Shown piece by piece: positions 10,871 to 21,017 of a stretch of DNA of 26,125 bases (position 1 is its first letter; each line of letters starts with the position of its first letter). A program made the position numbers and the translations under genes. Below the pieces are notes generated by a model. It saw only the letters and a program-made list of their open reading frames with translations. It was not told where the DNA came from and ran no database searches. Location of the stretch: contig JANDJZ010000624.1 in the NCBI GenBank assembly GCA_027943245.1, positions 1 to 26,125 on the forward strand. The letters run 5' to 3'. This DNA comes from Acanthamoeba sp. SK_2022b. Its lineage: Eukaryota > Discosea > Longamoebia > Acanthamoebidae.

Positions 10871-10876
10871 AATAAA
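10871..10876 (+). promoter_or_regulatory. Candidate poly(A) signal of the membrane-protein gene
   Basis: AATAAA lies about 145 bp after the stop codon at 10725, in an A/T-rich stretch (10828-10910) that contrasts with the GC-rich genes either side. It sits between two convergent genes. Assigned by motif and position only. Confidence 0.45.
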
Positions 10877-10928
10877 AGCAGATATTTTATTTTTATTTAT
10901 TTAATTTGTATGGGAGGAGAGACAGGGT

Positions 10929-11725
10929 CTAGGAGAAGAGCTTTTTGGAGTGGATGAGCTGCAGGAACTCTTGTCGCGTCTTTACATCGTCCCTGTTGTC
11001 GCGGTCCAGTGAATTTGCGTCACCCCACCACGCCTAAAGGCAGGGGAATGCGTACCGGAACACGCCAACCATACAACTGGTGATGGTGCTTGAGCCTGGC
11101 TTCTGTGCTCCTCGCATGCACATGCACATGTGTCTGTGTGGCGCGCGGGCATTGCATGTAGTCTTAGTTCACATTCCACAAAGAGAACTCGAGCACGATT
11201 AACGTACGTGGCCTCGACAACAACTCCGACTCCTTGGGGCTGGAGGACATCCATGATGGCGTTGCCGATCTGCTGCGTGAGCCGCTCTTGGATCTGAAGG
11301 CGCCGCGAGAACATCTCCGACACGCGTGCGAGCTTGCTGAGGCCGAGCACCTTCTTGTTGGGGATGTACCCAATGTGGACCTTGCCGTAGAAGGGGATCA
11401 TGTGGTGCTCGCAGAGCGAGAAGAGGTCGATGTCACGCACGATGACCATGTCCTCGTGATTCTCCTCGAACACGGCACCACCCACGATCGCCTCAAGGCT
11501 CTCGTGGTAGCCCTTGGTGAAGAACTGAAGTGCCTTGGCCATGCGCAGCGGCGTCTTGACGAGACCCTCGCGCGTCGGGTCCTCACCCACGCACTCGATC
11601 AAAGTGCGCACAGCATCAGTCATCTTCTTCATTGTCGTCTCTTCGTCATCTTGTGGCTTGTTATGAGTCTCAACATCGTCAGCCGCACTGGACATTTGAG
11701 CGTCCTTTGGTGTTGAATGATCCAT
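10929..11725 (-). CDS. GTP cyclohydrolase I
   Basis: Converts GTP to dihydroneopterin triphosphate, the first step to tetrahydrobiopterin and folate; cytosolic homodecamer in the family. Three exons (11725-11208, 11133-11056, 10992-10929) join in phase to 219 residues, close to the usual 220-250. Visible motifs are [19 protein letters not shown], the zinc and active-site [18 protein letters not shown] (Cys105, His107, His108), [19 protein letters not shown] with the second zinc Cys (about 176), and the [10 protein letters not shown] loop. The protein ends [17 protein letters not shown]. The N-terminal 30 residues are polar, Asp/Glu-rich and variable, as in other eukaryotic members. ATG 11725 was chosen because the upstream frame is not conserved-looking. 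All catalytic residues are present, so an active enzyme is expected. Confidence 0.96.
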
Positions 11726-11994
11726 CGGAAACTCCCGATATCTTTTGCTATTTGTTCCGATTTCTACCTTTTTGAATTGGATGTGATGAGATGCGGATGC
11801 AAAAGGAACTGCAGTTTGATGTGGGATCGGATCAATCAAGAGACCAATACCTTGGTTATTGAGTCGGTGGTGCGAGTTCCGGAACACTCAACGCGGGCGC
11901 CGTGGTTCGAAGATGACAAAAAGGCCTTTGCTTTCGCTTTCGTCTTCGTTCGGAAAACGAAAAGAAAATCGTTGATCGGCGACACACAAACGTT

Positions 11995-13259
11995 TTAGTG
12001 GGCCGGAGGGGCGGTGGACTTCTTGAGGTCCTCCCAGACCCAGTTCATCTCGACGCCGTAAGTCTTGAGGATCTGGGCCGTGGCCTGCTTCGATGATGTC
12101 GTGTGCACCACGGTGTCGATATGGCGATCTCGCTCTTCGCCCTCCAGTAGCTTCTCGTAGGCGTCCATCTCGCGCTTGATGACCTCCAGGTCGGTCGAGT
12201 CGCCCAATTCCCTCCGCAAGACCTTCTCCCTCTCGGGCGGGACCATGAGACGCTCGCCCATACGCTCCTGGATCCGCAGAGGGTCCGCCTTACACAGCAC
12301 AACCGAGGACGAGAACGCCTGCAGAGAGCACGACGATAAGTCTCACACCGTAGTGATGGGCATGGGATCCAGCGTACGGTTGCGATCTGGCGCATTAGGG
12401 AGAGGTAGAGAGCTGACTGATCAGGATTGCTTTCGCGTGAATAATGGTAGGAGGAGATGGGGCTTCGATGCACAAACACGAGGTTGTTCTTGTATGCCTT
12501 GCCGCCCTGCACCACAAGGGGATAGGCAGGTAAGTGGCTGCACCGGAGACATGGATTCCTCTCCGTTTCCGGTACCGTAGACAGCGAGTGAATGTTCTCC
12601 AAGGCAGTGATGATCTTGTTGTTCCAACGCACTTGCAGAATGTCGTGATCACGCTTTGGTGAGTACGGGTGAGGACTCTGTTGATTGAAGGTATGTCCGG
12701 TAAGTTGTAGTGTATGCGCTTACTCTCTCTCTCTCTCTCTCTCTTGAGTGGGAGAGTCATCACGTACATCAAGGAGGAAGGTGAGGTAGGGATGGAAGAT
12801 GACTTCGTGGCCCATCTTGTTCAAGCGCCACAAAAGGTCCTTCTTGCCGGCACCGCCCGGGCCTTCAAGGAACACAAAGTGTGGCTGTGACGAGACATAG
12901 GACCCTCAGCGCTGCATTCACAAAAGCAGATGGCTTGCAAGCCTTGGTGGTTACCTGGCTTTTCTCCTTAGCCTGAAGGCGCTTCTGTTTGAGAGGCTCC
13001 TGCGTAGACCAGAAGGCCTTCTCCTGCGCGAACACTCGTGGATCTGGCAGGTTGGATGCTTCCAGCGGGCCGGCATGAGATGTGGACCTTGAGGACTCTT
13101 TCTTTGCCGTGCCAAACTGGCGCAGAGCGCTCAGGCAGGGCAACCGCCTGCGGCCAGCAAATCTTAACTTTTACATATGCAGTTTACGTGGAGAGAAGAA
13201 TACCTGGCCAGTGGATGCAACGAGGAAGAGCAGTGGACGTTAATCGAGAGCGCTCGCAT
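11995..13259 (-). CDS. P-loop nucleoside/nucleotide-kinase-like protein, probably mitochondrial
   Basis: Six exons (13259-13204, 13147-12955, 12884-12768, 12653-12576, 12506-12378, 12318-11995) join in phase to 298 residues. The first about 40 residues are rich in Arg and Ser with no acidic residue (MRALSINVHCSSSLHPLARR), typical of a mitochondrial targeting peptide. The P-loop is FLEGPGGAGKKD (residues 89-99): Gly and Lys97 are kept, but the usual Ser/Thr after the Lys is Lys98. LVFVHRSPISSYHYS (about 157-170) resembles the D-R-x-x-S segment of thymidylate and deoxynucleoside kinases, with His for Asp. VVLCKADPLRIQERMGERL resembles the strand and LID-side helix of that fold. An Acanthamoeba-like mitochondrial nucleotide salvage role is possible; substrate cannot be read. 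ATG 13259 is needed because no in-frame ATG lies in exon 2. Confidence 0.78.
12723..12744. repeat. (CT)n microsatellite near a donor site
   Basis: Eleven CT units in intron 12654-12767 of the P-loop gene; on the coding strand it is (GA)n starting about 23 bases after the donor. Confidence 0.9.
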
Positions 13260-13365
13260 TTGTTCAATTCTCCAAGGGGCAGCTGTGGTTGATCACAAGA
13301 AAAAGAAAAGCACTGTGGGGACAAAAAATGCGAGGAAAAGAGATACAATACAAAACAGCGCGGAC
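13260..13365. promoter_or_regulatory. Short divergent intergenic region (shared promoter candidate)
   Basis: Only 106 bp separate the start codon of the minus-strand P-loop protein (13259) from that of the plus-strand ankyrin-kelch-BTB gene (13366). Both promoters and 5' leaders must fit here or overlap the opposite gene. It is purine-rich on the plus strand (13299-13350). No TATA box is evident. Confidence 0.4.
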
Positions 13366-16300
13366 ATGGAGATCAGCACAGCAACAGGTGGGGTAAACGA
13401 GGGCCAGTACCAAGCGTGCTTCTCGGTGGACACGGTGCACGCACCTGCCCTCTTTTACACCCACGCCGCCGATCACCTGTGGTCGAAGGATGAGCCACCC
13501 CCCTCTGAAGAATTCCTTAACAACGCGCTCAATTCGTTGCGCACCCGGCTGCACTACGCCGTGGAGATTGAAGACACGGAGATGGTAAAGCAAACCCTGC
13601 AGACAGAACCGGCCTTGCTCCACGTCTCGTTCAAGTGGCGCGGCACCCCACTCCACGTGGTGCGCAGCCGCCCCGAGCTTCTGCGCTCCCGTGTACCGAT
13701 ACTCACTCCTTCGCACAGGCAGCGGTGAAGGGCAATGCCGAGATTTTGCAGCTGTTGCTTAGCGCCGCCGAGGGCGTGTCCATGCAGCAGCTGCTGACCT
13801 CTACCGCTTCCTTCGGGCGGAATCCTATCTTGGTTGCCGCAGCGAGCGGCAACAGTGCGTGTCTGCGCCTCCTCCTCGAAGCGTACGCTCCGCCCTCTGC
13901 AGCAGGCATTGAACCAGAAGCTCACACTTCCTGACCTTCGTATATTGGCGCCGGCAGAGCGAAGAAGGCCAAGTGCGAGAGTGTGCTGAAGAGCACCGAT
14001 GATCTCGGAATGAGTCCTATGCACGCAGCCGCTTCAATTGGCAGCGTGGAGTGCGTCACCGCGCTCCTCGACTCAGGTGCGTTGCTTTCAGGAACTCCCT
14101 GATAGCCTGATAACTGTGTTCACTGTGACTGGTTGCTTCATCGATCAGGCAACGATGTGAATGAACGACACGATGACATGTCAGCGCTGCACCTCGCGGC
14201 CTTCTACGGGCATGCCGACATGCTCAAGCTGCTCATCAGCAAAGGGTGCCACGTTTCTTGGTGTTCTCGGTATGATTGCTACAAAGCGCCGTATTGCGGC
14301 ACACTTCCATCCTTGTCTCTAATACTCACTTGCTCTCGACAGGAGGTCAGGCGAGACACCTCTTCACCGTGCGGCCATTAGAGGACACACCGAGTGCGTT
14401 CGTATTCTGATCGATAACGGCGCTGTCATCGATGCCAAGTACCCACGCTTCTCGCACAGTCAGTGTCATACAATAGTGATTCTTTACCTGATTCGTATTT
14501 CGCGTTTGACCGAACAGGGACTCAATGGGCAACACACCTCTGCACCAGGCCTCCTTTTTTGGGCGCATCGATAGCGCGGGTGTCTTGATCGAGGCCGGCG
14601 CAGATGTGAACGCAAAGAACAGCATCGGCGCCATTCCCTTCTTGAAGGCCAATGAAGGTACCATGATCAATCGTCAAGTCATGCACCTGCGCATCTAGTT
14701 ATGACCCTTACACACTTGCGCCATGGACTACCAGACTTGAAGCTTATGTGGCGGACTCCGCGTATCACTGGCCTGCATCCGGGGCCGAGGCACGGACACT
14801 CGGCGACCAAGGTGGGCGCCAAGTTGTTCATTATTGGTGGTTCATCTGATAAGGAGGAGAGCTCCGACGTGGTAGTACTCGACACCGGTAAACACAACCC
14901 CATTCCTCATCAGGCTTTACTCCAAGCAGTACGTGCTAAGAACACTGACTAACGCTGTGTTTAGATGCGATGATGTGGTATCGACCAACCGTGAAGGGCA
15001 ACGCGCCTGCTATGCGCTCTTTCCATACGACAACACTCGTGGGCAGCAAGCTCTACGTGTTTGGAGGTAGCAACGAGTCGCGGTACTTCAATGACTTGTT
15101 CATTTTCGATGCCCGTACGTCACGCTCGGCCCCTTGACGATGCTGCAGCCGTCAGCCCTCATTCTTTATGCTCTCTTTCAGTCACTATGCAATGGTCGCC
15201 CGTGGAGACCAAAGGGGACGCTCCCGGACCGCTCAGTGGCCATTCGGCTACGCTCTTTGGCACGCAGATATACGTTTTTGGTGGCTTTGACGGCGAGGCC
15301 TACCATAACCAACTCTACGTGTTGGACACGCGTATGATTGTCACCCCTGTCACTATCGTAGTCGATTTCCCCTATCTTTAACCCGAGATCACCAACAGTT
15401 ACGCTGGAGTGGCGCAAGTTGAACCCGTCGGGCGATATCCCACCCGCCAGAGCCTGGCACACGGCCAATCAGGTCCGAACCAAGATCTTCTTCTTTGGCG
15501 GGACTGGCACGAGCGCCTACAACGACCTTCACATTCTCGATCCGGGCGTCATGAGGTGGGACACGCACTTGTCTTTTCCGTCTCTTCCATGTACACTGCC
15601 CGTGTCCTTCATGACAGATGACATCGATCACATCATTAGGTTCTATACGCAATCGGTGAACGGCCTGCCACGCGCCTGCAGCGGCCACGCTTCGGCCCTT
15701 GTCGGCAGCAAGCTGTTCTATTTGGCCGGAGGGATGTTTGACTCGGGATTGGACGACCTCAATATCCTCGACACAGAGAATTTCGCCTGGTCAGCCGTCA
15801 AAGTGTGCACCGCTTCCCCCCCCCCCGGGATGCACTAGGCCCTGACCTTTTTCACTTCATACAGTTGAAGATTGGCGGGCAGAGGTCCAAGTGGACGATG
15901 GCCAACTTCAGCGGGCATAGCCTGACGCTCTTCGGGTCGACTCTCTACTGCTACGGCGGCTATTTCTTCGAGAAGTACAACACCACGGTGCGCGTGATGG
16001 AAACGGGCACGCGCACCACGCTCGAGTCGGACATGAAGAACGCCTTTATAACCAATGACTTCGCGGACGTGACGTTCCGCTTCCCGAACGAGGACAACGC
16101 GCTGATCAAGGCACACAAGGTCATGCTCGCCTCGCGAAGCCAGAAGTTCAGGGATCTGCTGCAGGGAAGAGACGAGGACGATCTGACGATCGACATTCAC
16201 GACATCCCGCGGGAGCTCTTTCAAGTGCTCCTCGAGCTGTGCTACACCGACTACCTGACCTCGGTGAGATCTCTCGGAGGCCGCGCGCTCTTGTCTCGCG

Positions 16301-17305
16301 TGAAGCTGACCTCTTTGTTGTGTCCCAACAGTGTCCGCACCGTGCTCAGCAGTTGTTGTCGCTCGTCAAGGAGTACATCCCGCAGTCCTACAAGCGCGCG
16401 CTCGCCTGCCTCATCCAGAAGGGCAAGGTGCGCAGCTCCCTCCCGACCACAGCCCAACTCGCCTGCTTACATTCGGGCCCGTTTTCAGATGCAATCATCG
16501 CTAGGCCATGACCTGCGGCAGAACGCACTCAGGTCGGCCATGTTCTCTGACGTGATCTTCGAGGTCGAGGGGCGAGATGTGCCGTGCCACAAGGTGGTCA
16601 TCACCTCTCGCTGCCCACAGTTCCAGGCCATGTTCCTCTCGGGTGAGTTCACACTAGCCCTTTGTTGCGCGTGCACGCAAGTGGCTAGATTGTAACGGCG
16701 AACGTGCAGGCATGAGGGAGAGCACGGCAGAGAAGATCCCACTCGACTTGCATTACCCGATCTTCCTCATGTTCCTGGAGTTCCTCTACACCGATGACGT
16801 TGATTTCTCCAAGGTCAGCATCGCTCCCCCTTCCCGCACCCTCGAGGATCGAACACGCTGTTCTCACCAGTTTTCACTTGACCAGGTGTCGCCCAACGAC
16901 GTGATCGAGCTGTTGGGCGTGGCTAACCAGTACACCCTGGACCAACTTACCGAGAGATGCGATCGCGAGCTCCAGAAGTTCGTCGGTACGACCTGCTCCC
17001 CCTTACTCCGCCAAAGCAGAAGCGCATCAACTCATTACAAGCAACGGGACGGACACGACACAAAAGACTTTGAGAATGTGGTGGTCCTGTTCCAGGCGGC
17101 CTCACTGTATCACGCTGAACGGTTGCGCTCGTCGTGCGTTAAGTTCATCCTGCGTTGGTACGACAAGCTGGAGGTGCTCGACCAACTCAGCGAGGACGTC
17201 GTTGAAGAGCTCAACATTCTCAAGGAGAACATGGACGACAAGTTCTCCATCGCCAGCCATGGTCCTGACTTGCCCTTCCTCCCCACGTCTCGGCAAGGAG
17301 TGTAG
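13366..17305 (+). CDS. Ankyrin-kelch-BTB-BTB protein, LZTR1-like
   Basis: Probable substrate adaptor for a CUL3 ubiquitin ligase. Seventeen exons join in phase to 932 residues. Ankyrin repeats (exons 1-6, 13366-14657) show TPLHVAAVKGNAEILQLLL, SPMHAAASIGSVECVTALL, SALHLAAFYGHADMLKLLI, TPLHRAAIRGHTECVRILI and TPLHQASFFGRIDSAGVLI. Six kelch repeats follow, close to one per exon (14735-14887, 14965-15114, 15182-15331, 15399-15555, 15640-15802, from 15865), for example HSATKVGAKLFIIGG and HSATLFGTQIYVFGG. BTB-1 (exon from 15865 to 16263) has DFADVTFRF and KAHKVMLASRS. BTB-2 (16489-16642, 16710-16813) has FSDVIFEVEGRDVPCHKVV. A BACK-like C-terminus follows, with TAG at 17303-17305. Kelch plus two BTBs is the LZTR1 layout; LZTR1 has no ankyrin repeats. 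One donor (14270 versus 14255) is a choice; 14270 keeps the 33-residue ankyrin spacing. The start ATG has a good context (gacATGg). Confidence 0.9.
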
Positions 17306-17419
17306 ACAGAGCTCTCTTGGCAGGAGAAAAGCATTTTGGCGCGAAAAAAAAGAGGCGGGAAGTGGGGTTGCTCATTTGCACTACGAGGCGATAACAAATC
17401 GAAGGCGCATTTGGTCTCG

Positions 17420-19622
17420 ATGAAGGTGAAAACGGTGCTGATCTCGTGGCATGGAAAGGAGCCCGTGTACAGCATTGACTTTCACAGCTCAGGTCGCATT
17501 GCCACAGGCGGCGCCGACAATTGTGTAAATGTAAGCACGTTTCGATTCGGCACAAAGCCTCATCCCATTCACATGCATTCCGTTCAAAAGATGCCTTTGC
17601 TGACAGTGCCTCATTATGTTCTTGTAGATTTGGAAAGTCATAGTTGCTGCAGATGGAGAAGTACAGGTGGAGTTCCAGGCAAACCTGACGCGCCACCAGA
17701 AGGCTGTCAATGCCGTCCGCTTCTCGCCCAACGGTTCGTGGGCCATGGCCCCTTTCGATATGACCTGTGACTCGTCTGACAATGCACTTACATAGGGGAG
17801 TATTTGGCTACGGCAAGCGACGGTACCCACTATCAACGCTGCAATCACAACGTCAGGCCAAGCTCATCTTTAACATTCTCGTGGGCCCAGACGGTACAGT
17901 GATGGTGTGGCAGTTTGTGAGCGAGGGCGCAACAGCACCCACGTTCGGCGAAGAGACCGAGATTGTGAACAAGGAGACGTGGAACGTCGTGCGTCTGCTC
18001 AGGTACCCTCTCCCTCTCGTCCATGTTGTTGGTGCAGTTCTCTAACGGCTTCCTTCTCTTTCTACAGAGGTGTCTCTGATATTTACGATCTCTGCTGGTC
18101 GCCTTGTTCATCGTTCCTCGCCACGGGGAGCACCGACAACACCACCATGGTCTGGGTACGATGGGTTACAATGCACCAACTACTCCAGTGGCATGTAGAG
18201 TAGAGTCTAGACCCACCTGTCCTCACCACGGTTGTCGTAGGAGGTCAGCACCGGGCGGCTGATGCAAAAGATGGCAGACCATGCGCATTACGTTCAGGTA
18301 CCTGATCGTATGTGCCTCCCTTGGCGAGCTTACTTCCCACTCAGGACCCGTCTTTGCGCAGGGAGTGGCGTGGGATCCGCGCGGCCGCTACCTCGCTACG
18401 CAGAGCTCGGACCGAACGGTCCGCATCTATAAAACAGCACGGTCGCAACCCGCGGTCAAGAAGGAGACACCGCAGGAAGAAACCGCCGCTGGCAATCCCA
18501 CACAGTCAACTCAGCCTCCATCAGCAAAGGTCGTCTACTCCAAATTGGTTACGTCCAACGTCATCTCCTCCACATCCGCGCCTGAGGCGGCTAAGGTAAG
18601 TCTCTGTGTGCGTAAGAGCTCGCTCGCCCCGGCACTCCCTGAGGCTCGCTCTTTCTCGTTTGCAAGGTGTCGTCGGGCCCCGTGCAAGCGCACAAGCAGA
18701 AGCTGTTCCTGGACGAGACCACACCATCGTGCGTACCTGCTGCAGCGCTGCCCTGCTGATGGTGCCATCGACCTTTTAACTTATTCCCTTGTGCAGCTTC
18801 TTTCGCCGTTTGGCTTGGAGCCTGGACGGCAGCCTGCTGGTGACGCCGATGGGACAGTTCTATGCCAGTCCTTTACCGTACGTTCTTCCGCTCGTGCTTT
18901 GGTGAGCGACGTCCAGCGTTAATCGTCTACAATGCAGCAGTGGCAGCAGTTCGAGCAGCGCCGCGGCAGAGACGGACAAGGAGAACGTCGCTCCTGAACA
19001 CCTGCCATCCAACTGCCTGTATGTATTCACGCGGGGCGTATTGAACAGGTAGAGTGCCCCTGACATCAGTAGCCCGACGGTTGGGCTTTACGTGTGTCAT
19101 GAACCGGCCTCACATACTACTGCAGGCCAGCCTTGTGCCTCCCGTGCGGAGCCAAGCCCGCGGTGGCCGTGCGCTTCAGTCCACAGATTTATAAGCTGCG
19201 ACCGACAGAGGCGGCGCCCACATTCAAGCTCGATCACAGAATGTATAGCTCTGCCTCCCGGCCGTTTTGTATTTTGGTATTACCAAAGTGGTAGCGTTGC
19301 TCACCTTTCCGCTTTCTGCAGGGTGTTTGCCGTTGCTACGTTCGACAGCGTGTTCGTCTATGACACTCAACACGCGTACCCGCTTTGCCACATCACGGGG
19401 CTCCATTACGCCTCGCAGACAGATCTCTCTTGGTACTACTACCCGTTCATTTGGAGATGCTTTGCTGTAAAGGCGACTCACAGCATGCGCAGGTCGGCAG
19501 ACGGGCAGATGCTGGCGGTCACTTCTATCGACGGCTACTGCACATTCGTCACCTTTGCCGCCGATGAATTAGGTGAGGCCATACCCGCGGCCGAGAGACA
19601 ACTCCTCCCCACCCCACAGTGA
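17420..19622 (+). CDS. CHAF1B: Chromatin assembly factor 1 p60 subunit (CHAF1B/Cac2-like WD40 protein)
   Basis: WD40 subunit of CAF-1, which places histones H3-H4 on newly replicated DNA in the nucleus. Thirteen exons join in phase to 448 residues. Family signatures are the N-terminus [20 protein letters not shown], then [78 protein letters not shown] and the end block [16 protein letters not shown]. The length matches yeast Cac2 better than animal p60, whose long C-terminal tail is absent here. A Ser/Ala-rich loop holds a KEN motif (307-309). The last 57 bases may instead be an intron: a good donor at 19575 and acceptor at 19619 would extend the frame by about 50 codons into the tRNA gene. 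I prefer the stop at 19620-19622. Confidence 0.93.
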
Positions 19623-19738
19623 GAGGCAAAGGCCTTGACAGGCAGACCCCTGTCCGTTTTGTTGCAACCAAGGGAACCCACAAACTGGGTGCTCTAGAAG
19701 AAAGCAACAACGCTCGCCAAGAACAACTCCGTTGCCCA

Positions 19739-19809
19739 GCGCCGTTGGTCCAGTGGTAGGATCGCCGCCTCCCACGCGGCGGGCCCGGGTTCAATTCCCG
19801 GACGGCGCA
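19739..19809 (+). tRNA. tRNA-Gly (anticodon CCC), copy 1
   Basis: A 71-base cloverleaf. The acceptor stem GCGCCGT pairs with ACGGCGC, with discriminator A at 19809. The anticodon stem GCCGC/GCGGC closes the loop CTCCCAC, giving anticodon CCC. The T stem CCGGG/CCCGG closes TTCAATT. The A box (TGGTCCAGTGG) and B box (GGTTCAATTCC) promoters are intact. No intron and no encoded CCA. It lies 117 bp after the CAF-1 stop codon, between convergent genes. Confidence 0.96.
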
Positions 19810-19815
19810 GAAATC

Positions 19816-19821
19816 TTTTTT
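19816..19821 (+). terminator. RNA polymerase III terminator of tRNA-Gly copy 1
   Basis: Run of six T starting 7 bases after the tRNA 3' end, the standard Pol III stop. Confidence 0.85.
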
Positions 19822-19893
19822 AAACATTCAAAAAAGGAAAACGCTATTCGCTGTGTGCAGTACAAGCAGTGCTGTCGTCCATCGTTGTCGCTA

Positions 19894-20801
19894 TCAGTAC
19901 CTCCGACCTGACTTGCAGAAGAGGGCGACTCGCGGCAGGCTCTTGAAGGTGTCTCGGAAGTAGGAGAGTAGTGGGAAGCTGGCAAGAGCCAAAGGCAGCT
20001 CGCGGTGGATGGCCTCCAGCAGGGAGAACAGCATCACATCAACAAACGTTAACTGCAATCCACATGATATCAGCATAGTTAAGAGTGCAGGCAAGCGACC
20101 AAGACTACGCTTACCTTATCGCCTACGAGATACATTGTCTTGTTCTTGGCCATGCCGCGGCAGACGGACTCAAGCGCTTCGACCAGATATGTACGTAGAA
20201 ACTTGTCCTTCAGCTGTGCGTCCTTGAACTCGGAGTAGTCCTGTTGCGACTTCTTCTATCAGTGTAACTGCCCAGTCGATGATGAAGTTTGCTGCACCTG
20301 TTTCACGAACTCTGCATTCCACAACGCTTGCTGGATCTCTTCAAGCTGCTCCATCTGCACTTGCTTCTTAGTTGGAGCGGTATCAGCTGACGAAAGATAT
20401 CGGCACGCTTACCCACATGTCGCACTCTGCATTTTCTTTCGGGGTGCTTCCGTACATAGTGCATTTCCGGGCAAGGTGTCTGAGGATGGCATTGGCGTGC
20501 ACAATGCGCACCTCTCCGTCCTCTACTCGTTTAAGTCATAGAACTGCTCCTTGCCCAACGTCCACGTACCAAGTAGCGGCAGTTGTCCAAATTCGAAGCA
20601 ATGCTTAACACCAGCGAACTCTGTACTGCATCGGTAAACGATGTGCCCACTACTCGCGTTGCCATACGCACCTCTTCCCTGCACGATGATCTCGCGGTAC
20701 TCCACGCCAGCCACCGCCAGCAACAATCTGATCTTGTCGCACGAACCTCGGACTCCAAAGTACGTGAGCCTCAGCACTGAGGCGTCTCCTTCCGTCTGCA
20801 T
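19894..20801 (-). CDS. Glutathione S-transferase, sigma-like
   Basis: Conjugates glutathione to electrophiles or acts as a prostaglandin-synthase-like isomerase in the sigma class; cytosolic dimer. Six exons (20801-20672, 20620-20570, 20525-20413, 20363-20298, 20240-20115, 20052-19894) join in phase to 214 residues, the normal length. The thioredoxin-like N-domain has LRLTYFGVRG with the expected catalytic Tyr14, then FEFGQLPLLVEDGEVRI and the glutathione-binding NAILRHLARK (the cis-Pro is in QLPLL). The helical C-domain has YLVGDKLTFVDVMLFSLLE with the conserved N-cap Asp, and ends PRVALFCKSGRRY. Intron 20526-20569 is only 44 bp. The in-frame leader codon at 20825 is TTG, so ATG 20801 is the start. 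Confidence 0.95.
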
Positions 20802-21017
20802 GGCAAGACCACTACTTCCTCTCAATGACGCTTCCCGTGGCCACTGCTTTTTAAGCCTGCCGGCATGTGGCTATTTCTTTTGCGGCGGTGTTGTCGACAA
20901 TGCAAGGTTGCGTGAAGGTTCGAGTTGTATTTACGAGACGGAGGGTATGTACACGACTTGTCAACTCAGTGCCAATCTCGAGCTAAAGTTGGAGGTGCAG
21001 GAAAAGAGTCACTGTGC

